A model generated the notes under the pieces. It was not told where the DNA came from. It did no database searches and saw only the letters and a list, made by a program, of their open reading frames with translations. 5,196 bases of DNA from Dehalococcoidia bacterium (GTDB lineage: Bacteria > Chloroflexota > Dehalococcoidia > SZUA-161): assembly GCA_004376205.1 (NCBI GenBank), contig SOKG01000204.1, positions 1-5,196 of the forward strand. Reading direction: 5' to 3'. Every line of letters begins with the position of its first letter. Position 1 is the first letter of the stretch. Position numbers and translations under genes: made by a program. This document shows, piece by piece, positions 1-4,807 of the stretch.

Positions 1-1160
1 CACGCGAATAGTCCCGGGCGGGGGGGTGCCGGGGGCGGGGGCGGGGGGGGGGGTGAGGGCGAAGGCCGAGGCTCCAGGCCTAGGCTTAGGCGCCATAGCT
101 CCTCCAAGCCTGCGGTATCGAAGCCGTATGCCTCCAGAAGCGCGTCGTCGTAGCTTGAGCCTTGCTTGAAGATGCTCAGAAGGTGTAGCATTTTCTCGCT
201 GCCGTAGCGGTCGATGAGGAATTGGACAACGCTGTAGCTCTCTCCATAGGAGAGAATCGCTTCATCGTAGTTGACGGGAAAGTTACTCGAAAGTGTCCTC
301 AGAGGGATAAGACTGTCCTCAGATATCGCCCTGTCTAGTGAAGCCTTGAAATCGGGTCGCAGATTGCCTTCGGCGTATGTTGACAGCCCCTCGCTGAGCC
401 AGGTAGGTATATCGTTGTAGGGATTAAAGGTCATGTGGTAAGTCACCAGATGGGCCATTTCATGAGATATCGTCCTTCCGTCGCGTGCCACATCTCCTGG
501 AGGGACAGGAATCAGTACAGTATTGAACTCCGTGAGAGTCACGCCTCCCGTCCATTCCTGCGGATAGACCATGGCCTCAAGCAAATCCTGGGAGCTGGCG
601 TAAATGTATATCTTTATCGGTTGTTCAAGGTATGCCCCCGTGTCACGGGCCAGCCTATCCAGCGCCTCATTGGCGGCATCAAATAGTGCTTGCGCGAAAG
701 ACAGTCCTCCTCGGTACCAAAACAGGGTTACATCGCCCTCTGTCAAGGTGTCCCAGGAGTAGCGATTATCATTGAATTGGACGGTCTCCCAGGCAGTCTC
801 AAGCTGGTAGCCGGACGCGTCTTGTATTCTCCAGCTATATCGAATCTCCGTCCCCGGCGGTAGGCTACCGAGCATCTTCTTCATTTTCCAGGTCCAGCTT
901 GCCTCGACCAGGGGAGCATGGTCGAATTCGAGTTGCACGACGCTGGTCACCGGGACGGTAGTTATCCTGTTTACTTTGTAGCGGAGGAAGATCTGGGTGA
1001 TGTCGGCAGCACTTTCCGCTCTCAGATTGAAGGTTAGTTCGGTGGGGAATTGAACCTCAGTAGTGGATAATGCCGATATTCCCTCTTGAGCCTGAACTGG
1101 CCCAAGGGTAGCAATGAGGAGAAGAAAGAGTGCTAGAAATAGAGGAATGAGCTTTTTCAT
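1..1160 (-). CDS. Secreted MA-type (HEXXH) metallopeptidase, C-terminus cut by window edge
   Basis: A reading frame of 386 codons runs from ATG at 1160 and is still open at the left edge. Residues 1-24 form a clear signal peptide: MKK, a Leu-rich core, then VQA before QEG. Residues 25 to about 147 are rich in alternating polar and hydrophobic stretches and may be a beta-sandwich domain (inference). The catalytic part follows: HEMAH at 233-237 and a WLSEG motif whose E257 lies 19 residues after H237, the zinc-binding arrangement of gluzincins and typical of the peptidase MA-like family. The protein therefore probably acts outside the cytoplasm as a zinc peptidase; its substrate is unknown. From residue 367 the chain becomes a proline tract (eight in a row at 370-377), then RPGLFA, perhaps the start of a C-terminal membrane anchor. 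The start codon overlaps the prfB stop (TGATG), with a weak AAGG just upstream, so translation is probably coupled. The frame beyond the G-tract at 20-53 is uncertain if that run is miscounted. Confidence 0.85.
   Translation of the reverse strand, partial: MKKLIPLFLALFLLLIATLGPVQAQEGISALSTTEVQFPTELTFNLRAESAADITQIFLRYKVNRITTVPVTSVVQLEFDHAPLVEASWTWKMKKMLGSLPPGTEIRYSWRIQDASGYQLETAWETVQFNDNRYSWDTLTEGDVTLFWYRGGLSFAQALFDAANEALDRLARDTGAYLEQPIKIYIYASSQDLLEAMVYPQEWTGGVTLTEFNTVLIPVPPGDVARDGRTISHEMAHLVTYHMTFNPYNDIPTWLSEGLSTYAEGNLRPDFKASLDRAISEDSLIPLRTLSSNFPVNYDEAILSYGESYSVVQFLIDRYGSEKMLHLLSIFKQGSSYDDALLEAYGFDTAGLEELWRLSLGLEPRPSPSPPPPPPPPAPPRPGLFA
20..53 (+). repeat. G-tract with G-quadruplex pattern encoding the polyproline linker
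   Basis: The plus strand carries four uninterrupted G runs of 7, 5, 5 and 11 bases separated by TGCC, C and C. This matches the canonical quadruplex pattern with very short loops. It lies on the template strand of the peptidase gene, whose minus-strand sense codons read as a run of CCC/CCG proline codons. The rest of the gene has no such bias. The tract is prone to slippage and to sequencing or assembly error, and it sits 20 bases from the edge of the window. Confidence 0.8.
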
Positions 1161-2258
1161 CAACCTTGTATCTTGGATCTCAGGTATGCTTTGAGCAGTT
1201 CGTCGAGTCCGCCGTCGAGCACGGCGGAGGAATCACTGGTTTCATACCCTGTTCGATGGTCTCTAACTTGCTTATAGGGGTGAAGCACATAGCTCCGAAT
1301 CTGGTTGCCCCATTCGGCGGTGACGTATTCTCCCTTCAGTCTTGCTTGTTCCGTGGCTTTCTTTTCCAACTCCAGCTCAAGGAGTCGGGAGCGAAGGACT
1401 CTCATGGCCGTTTCCTTGTTTCTAAACTGTGAGCGCTCGTTTTGGCAACTAGCCACGAGTCCAGTGGGTAGGTGCGTCAGGCGAACCGCGCTGCTGGTTT
1501 TCTGCATATGCTGACCGCCGGGACCACTGGAGCGGAAGGCCTCCACCTTGAGGTCATCGGGATTGATGGTGATATCCACCTCGCTTTCCACCACTGGCAT
1601 AATCTCCACCAAAGCGAAGGAAGTATGGCGGCTGTGAGAAGCATCGAAGGGGGAAATGCGAACCAGTCTATGTACCCCCCGTTCTCCCTTAAGGTATCCA
1701 TAAGCGTAATCCCCCTCAATTTCGATGAGGGTGCTTTTTATTCCTGCCTCCTCTCCCGGTGAGCTCTCGATAACTTCGGTGTGGTAACCATGTTGTTCTG
1801 CCCATCGAAGGTACATTCGGAGCAGCATCTGGGCCCAATCTTGGGATTCGGTGCCTCCGGCACCTGCGTGCACCGCCAGCATGGCTCCTCTGGGGTCGTA
1901 CTTGCCGCCTAGATGCAATTGGAATTCGAGAGCTTCGAGGGAATGCTCGACGCTTTCTATTTCGTGGGAGATTTCCTCTTCCAGGGAGCGGTCTTCTTCA
2001 GCAAGCGACAAATCGGTCAAGGTGGCTAGGTCGGTAACCTTCTTATCCAGATCACGCCAGGTGGTCACTACCCCCTTCAGATGGGAGATCTGGCGCATGG
2101 TTTGCTGCGCCTTCTCCTGATCCTTCCAGAAGTCGGGTTGGGAGGTCTCCTTTTCAAGCTGGGCTATCCGTTTTTCCTTTGCAGAGATGTCAAAGACGCA
2201 CCAGCATATTGGAGATGCGGCCCTTTAGGTCCTCTAGTTTCTGCTTTTGTTCCTCCAT
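1160..2258 (-). CDS. prfB: Peptide chain release factor 2 (RF2), expressed by programmed +1 frameshift
   Basis: RF2 recognises UGA and UAA stop codons in the ribosomal A site and triggers release of the finished protein. Translation starts at ATG 2258 behind a GGGAGGG ribosome site. It runs 22 codons to CTT followed by an in-frame TGA (2190-2192), then shifts +1 to GAC and continues for 343 codons to the TGA at 1160-1162. The product is about 365 residues, the usual RF2 length. After the shift the protein reads LDISAKEKRIAQLEKE, matching the RF2 coiled N-terminal domain. The stop-codon reading tripeptide SPF is at about 202-204 and identifies RF2 rather than RF1. The catalytic GGQ is at about 247-249, within SSGPGGQHMQ. 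A simple reading frame starting at ATG 2098 would lose the first 53 residues. The gene lies 29 bp after nfi and overlaps the peptidase start by one base. Expression is expected to be autoregulated: low RF2 favours the shift. Confidence 0.97.
2189..2202 (-). promoter_or_regulatory. prfB programmed +1 frameshift site (CTT TGA C with upstream SD-like GGTG)
   Basis: On the minus strand the sequence reads GGTG, CGT, CTT, TGA, C. The slippery CTT is codon 22 (2193-2195), the in-frame TGA is codon 23 (2190-2192), and the following C gives the unfavourable UGA-C context. GGTG (2199-2202) ends three bases before CTT, the same spacing as the stimulatory Shine-Dalgarno element in E. coli prfB, although its match to the anti-SD is shorter. 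Skipping one U restores the frame that encodes the rest of RF2. In the known mechanism, slow UGA decoding when RF2 is scarce promotes the shift. Confidence 0.95.
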
Positions 2259-2262
2259 TTTG

Positions 2263-2271
2263 CCCTCCCTT
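2263..2271 (-). promoter_or_regulatory. Ribosome binding site that fixes the prfB start
   Basis: AAGGGAGGG lies four bases upstream of ATG 2258, in the short gap between the nfi stop and prfB. It marks the true start of the pre-frameshift frame and supports the 22-codon leader segment over the internal ATG at 2098, which lacks a comparable site. Confidence 0.8.
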
Positions 2272-2287
2272 GCGCTAGGCCTTAGGT

Positions 2288-3004
2288 TTAGAATAGCTTG
2301 AGTGTTAGCTGTGACGGGGTTTCTTCTGCTCCTGTGGCTTTGAGATGTCCGCTAGCAGCCAGGTGTGCGAGTCTTGTGGGCTCTGGCAGCCGCAGGCCGC
2401 GGCAGCAGCGCAGCACCCAGCTTACGGCGGCCTGCAAGTCTACTTTGTGTCCTATCGATACATAGACTGGACCTGCTCCCTGTTTGGTGCGAAGCGCTGC
2501 TCCTATCACCTCACTATTGTCGATGATCTCGGCGTAGGAGCCAGGCTGCGGCGGCACCAGTTGATGTTCCCCGCAGAGCCTGGATTTGGCACAACCTATG
2601 GTTGGTTTGTCCCACAACAGCCCCAGATGTGAGGCCAGCCCCAACCTTCTGGGATGGGCAATGCCTTGGCCGTCTACAAGGATCAGGTCGGGGTCGGCAT
2701 TCAACTTTTCGCAGACAGCGAGGATCAAAGGAGACTCCCTAAATGAGAGAAGTCCGGGCACATAGGGGAAGGTGACCTGTTGCTGCACAACCTTGGTCTC
2801 CTTCAACTTCAGCTCGGGATAGCTAACGACAGCGACTGCTGCTCGTGCAAAGCCTTCGGAATCCGGTGCAGAGATATCGACTCCTGCGACCAGGAGGATA
2901 TCACCTACCTCGTTTCGCCTGGAAACCATCGCCGCCAGGTCTCGCTGTATTTGCATGGCTTGATCGCGGGCTATTTGCCAGTCATGTAAATGATGTGCCT
3001 TCAT
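2288..3004 (-). CDS. nfi: Endonuclease V (deoxyinosine 3' endonuclease)
   Basis: The 238-residue product is a full-length endonuclease V. This Mg-dependent nuclease cuts the second phosphodiester bond 3' of deoxyinosine, starting repair of deaminated adenine in DNA. Family signatures occur in order: GVDIS with catalytic Asp43; FPYVPGLLSFRE at 79-90, containing the PYVP wedge that separates the strands and metal ligand Glu90; VDGQGIAHPRRLG with Asp111; then GLLWDKPTIGCAKSRLCG and the late motif LPEPTRLAH. The DGQG form matches the Thermotoga type rather than the DGHG of E. coli. ATG 3004 has AGGA six bases upstream and gives an N-terminus (LHDWQIARDQAMQIQ) aligning with known homologs. The gene is the first in a minus-strand operon with prfB 29 bp downstream, and a promoter is predicted 77 bp upstream. 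Function is assigned with high confidence from the intact motifs. Confidence 0.96.
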   Translation of the reverse strand: MKAHHLHDWQIARDQAMQIQRDLAAMVSRRNEVGDILLVAGVDISAPDSEGFARAAVAVVSYPELKLKETKVVQQQVTFPYVPGLLSFRESPLILAVCEKLNADPDLILVDGQGIAHPRRLGLASHLGLLWDKPTIGCAKSRLCGEHQLVPPQPGSYAEIIDNSEVIGAALRTKQGAGPVYVSIGHKVDLQAAVSWVLRCCRGLRLPEPTRLAHLAASGHLKATGAEETPSQLTLKLF

Positions 3005-3080
3005 CGATTATCCTGCTCTTTCAGCCTGGAGTGAAATAGTGACGTGAAGGAAGCAGAAGACTGTGTCTACTTTGCTCTCT

Positions 3081-3109
3081 ATTGTAGTCTCTGGCAACAC
3101 GTATGGCAA
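3081..3109 (-). promoter_or_regulatory. Predicted sigma-70 type promoter of the nfi-prfB-peptidase operon
   Basis: On the minus strand TTGCCA (3104-3109, five of six to TTGACA) is followed by a 17-base spacer and TACAAT (3081-3086, five of six to TATAAT). Transcription would begin near 3074, leaving a leader of about 70 bases before nfi. A second TTGCCA at 3092-3097 sits 12 bases after the first, inside the spacer, and could be chance or part of an operator. The promoter begins right after the upstream cvpA stop codon, and no terminator is visible between them, so some read-through is possible. Confidence 0.6.
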
Positions 3110-3114
3110 TGGCC

Positions 3115-3612
3115 TTAACCGAAAAAATCCCTCACGCTGTCGAACTCTTCCGGGAGAAGATAGAGGACGAATGGGAATTTGTCGAGTAGGAAAGCAGCAA
3201 GCATGGATTCTTGAAAAGTATCTTCTACGCCTGGGAATGAGTTGGCGACTAGGGATAGAATGGCAGCGGAAATTAGGCCACCGATGACTAAACCGAAGAT
3301 TAGCCCGCCTACTTTGTCGACCCAGCCCATGAGTAGCAGGGTGAGAAATCTATGTAGCACCCTAGATAGTACCGCCATTGCTGCCATGAACAGGATAAAG
3401 ATGATAGCGAAGGCAACTATGTTAGCCTGAGATTCGCTTTTGAGCAAACCAGGGTGAAACCAGCCTGCGAAGCCATCGTACGTGCGCCCTGCCACAATAA
3501 TGCCCAGGACAATTGCTATCAGCGGGACGACGGTTCGTATCAACCCGCTTCTGTAGCCGATGAGCATAGGGAGGACAAGTATGACGATGATTACTGCGTC
3601 GAGCCAATTCAT
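3115..3612 (-). CDS. CvpA-family membrane protein (single-unit paralog)
   Basis: This 165-residue protein has the length and layout of CvpA (colicin V production) family proteins. Likely membrane segments are at about 5-20, 27-42, 64-85 and 101-123. Family-style motifs are the MNWLDA start, the Y-R-S-G-L turn after the first helix, a DGFAGW loop at 46-51, and GWVDKVGG at 96-103 before the last helix. The soluble tail ends in PEEFDSVRDFFG. CvpA proteins are inner-membrane proteins linked to colicin V secretion, purine regulon expression and envelope stress; a precise molecular activity is not established. AGGG lies five bases before the ATG. The upstream neighbour at 3793-4527 is a paralog whose C-terminal 70 residues are about 65% identical by hand alignment. 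The intervening 180 bp contain a separate predicted promoter. The stop (TAA) lies only a few bases before the nfi promoter. Confidence 0.85.
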   Translation of the reverse strand: MNWLDAVIIVILVLPMLIGYRSGLIRTVVPLIAIVLGIIVAGRTYDGFAGWFHPGLLKSESQANIVAFAIIFILFMAAMAVLSRVLHRFLTLLLMGWVDKVGGLIFGLVIGGLISAAILSLVANSFPGVEDTFQESMLAAFLLDKFPFVLYLLPEEFDSVRDFFG

Positions 3613-3648
3613 GTTTGCCCTACTACTTCTATCGGTGGTCTGAAAGCT

Positions 3649-3677
3649 ATTCTAGCACATTGAAACTGCCGCACCAA
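3649..3677 (-). promoter_or_regulatory. Predicted extended -10 promoter of the 165-residue cvpA paralog
   Basis: On the minus strand the -10 element TAGAAT (3649-3654, five of six) is preceded directly by TGC, an extended -10 motif. A weak -35, TTGGTG (3672-3677), lies 17 bases further up. Transcription would begin near 3642, about 30 bases before the ATG at 3612. This suggests the downstream cvpA paralog can be expressed independently of the upstream one. Confidence 0.5.
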
Positions 3678-3722
3678 ATTGGGTCAATGGTCTTGAGATT
3701 GAGGCAGGGTGACAGTGACAAC

Positions 3723-3752
3723 AGCAAAGCAGATGAAGATGACCGCTTTGCT
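3723..3752. repeat. Perfect 8-bp inverted repeat between the cvpA paralogs
   Basis: AGCAAAGC (3723-3730) and GCTTTGCT (3745-3752) are perfect inverted repeats around a 14-base loop. The hairpin lies about 40 bases after the stop of the upstream cvpA paralog and before the promoter of the next gene. No T-run follows on the minus strand, so it is not a standard intrinsic terminator. It could protect a transcript end or be incidental. Confidence 0.4.
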
Positions 3753-3792
3753 CTCCACAGATAGTGTTTGCTGTGAGAGTGTATCAACCACC

Positions 3793-4527
3793 TCAGCCGA
3801 AAAAGTCGCGCACTGTACTGAACTCTTCAGGAAGCAGGTGCAGTACAAAGGGGAACTGATCGAGGAAGAAAGCGGCAAGGCTGGAATTACTGATCGTGGC
3901 TTCCATTCCCGGGGAAGAGTACCTGGCGATCAGAGATAGAATGGCACCTGAAATTATCCCGCCGATCGCTAAACCGAGCATTACTCCGCCAAGTCTATCT
4001 GCCCAGCCAACGAGCGGTATCTTGGGGCCTCTTTGACCAAGCGAGGAGAGTATCAAGTACAGTTCAATCGATGCAACCATAACCACGATAAAGATTATGA
4101 GGAAGGCAATTATTGTGGCCTGGCTGCGGCTTTCGAGCCAAGAAGATAACGAATCCGCCATAGAGCCATAGAAGAGCCCTGCCAGGGTGAGACCCAGCAG
4201 AATCCCGACCAGTGGCAGAACAGTACTTGTTAGCCCTCCCCAGCCAAAACGGAATAAGCGCAGGGATTTACGCAGCAGCCAAAGCAATAACAACCCTACG
4301 GTTATGAACAGGACAAAGATAATGAGGAAGGCAGCAACTTTGGCCTGATTTGGGCTTTTCAGCCAGGAAGACAGCCAATCTGCCATATGACCATGGAATA
4401 CTCCTGCCAGGACAACACCTGAGACTATTCCTAACAGAGGGAGAGCCGTCTTTGCCAGTCCCCGCTTGAAGCCGATGAACGTAGGGATGATTAGGATAAG
4501 GAAAACCACTGCGTCAAGCCAATTCAT
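3793..4527 (-). CDS. CvpA-family membrane protein with internal tandem duplication
   Basis: The product is 244 residues, about 80 longer than its neighbour and than usual for CvpA. The start (MNWLDAVVF), the GWADRLGG motif at 174-181, the last helix and the tail PEEFSTVRDFFG match the 165-residue paralog. The extra length is a second copy of the middle unit: residues 27-71 and 102-146 align without gaps at an offset of 75, with 29 of 45 identical, including LPL.GI, MAD.LSSWL and AFLIIF. Each copy holds a membrane helix, a loop and a second helix, so six membrane segments are expected (about 5-20, 26-43, 62-85, 101-120, 137-160, 177-201) instead of four, with tail orientation unchanged. AAGGTG lies four bases before the ATG. 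A divergent promoter upstream probably drives it. Its function is unknown beyond family membership; it could alternatively be treated as a CvpA-like protein of distinct role. Confidence 0.85.
   Translation of the reverse strand: MNWLDAVVFLILIIPTFIGFKRGLAKTALPLLGIVSGVVLAGVFHGHMADWLSSWLKSPNQAKVAAFLIIFVLFITVGLLLLWLLRKSLRLFRFGWGGLTSTVLPLVGILLGLTLAGLFYGSMADSLSSWLESRSQATIIAFLIIFIVVMVASIELYLILSSLGQRGPKIPLVGWADRLGGVMLGLAIGGIISGAILSLIARYSSPGMEATISNSSLAAFFLDQFPFVLHLLPEEFSTVRDFFG
4090..4224 (-). repeat. Internal duplication in cvpA paralog, downstream copy
   Basis: This segment encodes residues 102-146 and is the second copy of the helix-loop-helix unit. Its similarity to 4315-4449 is visible in the DNA as well as the protein: the first 19 plus-strand bases of the two copies (starting aaagat) differ at one position, and later blocks such as ctgccagg are shared. 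The surviving DNA similarity argues for a real duplication rather than chance likeness of membrane helices. Confidence 0.8.
4315..4449 (-). repeat. Internal duplication in cvpA paralog, upstream copy
   Basis: This segment encodes residues 27-71 and is the first copy of the 75-residue periodic unit. It corresponds to residues 27-72 of the neighbouring 165-residue paralog, which has only one copy and one extra residue in the loop. Confidence 0.8.
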
Positions 4528-4558
4528 ACCTCACCTTGCTACCCGATCTCCGCACCCA

Positions 4559-4590
4559 TTGTCAGTCCACAGGGACTAACGGACTGGCAA
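4559..4590. repeat. 10-bp inverted repeat in the divergent region (possible leader hairpin or operator)
   Basis: TTGTCAGTCC (4559-4568) and GGACTGGCAA (4581-4590) pair over 10 positions with one G-T wobble around a 12-base loop. If the promoter at 4659-4687 is used, the hairpin lies in the leader of the duplicated cvpA gene, about 30 bases before its start codon. No T-run follows, so it does not look like a terminator. Three of the five AGTCC/GGACT words of this region lie inside it. Confidence 0.55.
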
Positions 4591-4658
4591 TTCTCAAGAT
4601 ATCAACTGAAATAGTCAGAGAAGTCCCTACATAGCCTGCTTATTGGCGGACTGTAAGA

Positions 4659-4687
4659 CTTGTAACACTTCTTGTCGAGTTTGTCAA
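4659..4687 (-). promoter_or_regulatory. Predicted promoter of the duplicated cvpA gene
   Basis: On the minus strand there is a perfect TTGACA (4682-4687), a 17-base spacer ending in TGT (extended -10 character), and TACAAG (4659-4664, four of six). Transcription would begin near 4652, giving a leader of about 125 bases that contains the hairpin at 4559-4590. It faces away from the etfB promoter, and the two -35 elements are 15 bases apart. Confidence 0.5.
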
Positions 4688-4702
4688 GTTTCCCCACCTC
4701 GC

Positions 4703-4731
4703 TTGACACTCGATTGGCTCTATGCTAAATT
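4703..4731 (+). promoter_or_regulatory. Predicted promoter of etfB
   Basis: A perfect TTGACA (4703-4708) is followed by a 17-base spacer ending in TGC and by TAAATT (4726-4731, four of six). Transcription would begin near 4738, leaving a leader of about 70 bases before the GTG start. The -35 and its preceding C form a 7-bp inverted repeat (TGTCAAG / CTTGACA) with the opposing cvpA promoter. Confidence 0.6.
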
Positions 4732-4762
4732 TGTAAGCGGCTCCAACACGGCTTCAATCCAG

Positions 4763-4789
4763 TTTGTGTCCACAAAGCCATTTTTTGTG
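4763..4789 (+). promoter_or_regulatory. Alternating TTTGTG / CACAAA / TTTGTG arms in the etfB leader
   Basis: TTTGTG at 4763-4768, CACAAA at 4771-4776 and TTTGTG at 4784-4789 can form two mutually exclusive six-pair hairpins, the second ending three bases before the ribosome site. The stems are A-T rich and short, so any regulatory role is speculative. Confidence 0.25.
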
Positions 4790-4792
4790 CCT

Positions 4793-4800
4793 AAAGGAGG
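4793..4800 (+). promoter_or_regulatory. Strong ribosome binding site fixing the GTG start of etfB
   Basis: AAAGGAGG is a full Shine-Dalgarno match seven bases before the GTG at 4808. It decides this GTG as the start, since the next in-frame ATG (residue 27) would cut off the conserved KEIPDPE region. Confidence 0.9.
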
Positions 4801-4807
4801 GAAGATT

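Noticed and set aside
1..60. Frameshift or different C-terminus of the peptidase after the G-tract
   Set aside because: The frame stays open to the edge, giving a sensible proline linker. A miscounted run is possible but cannot be shown from this window.
435..686. Plus-strand open frame of 83 codons
   Set aside because: It lies antisense inside the metallopeptidase gene across the HEMAH region, has no ribosome site or family likeness, and is a shadow of the real frame.
1477..1719. Minus-strand frame overlapping prfB in another register
   Set aside because: It falls wholly inside the conserved RF2 catalytic region and has no independent signals.
2190..2192. Nonsense mutation making prfB a pseudogene
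   Set aside because: The TGA is within the exact CTT-TGA-C context at codon 23, with correct protein resuming in the +1 frame: the known programmed site, not damage.
3454..3663. Plus-strand frame of 69 codons antisense to the cvpA start
   Set aside because: Charged, low-complexity product typical of the complement of membrane helices; no ribosome site.
3723..3752. Intrinsic terminator after the duplicated cvpA gene
   Set aside because: The 8-bp inverted repeat is perfect, but the loop is 14 bases and no T-run follows on the minus strand.
3115..4527. CvpA genes as part of a bacteriocin or purine biosynthesis cluster
   Set aside because: No bacteriocin precursor, ABC exporter or purF is present nearby; family membership alone does not support this role.
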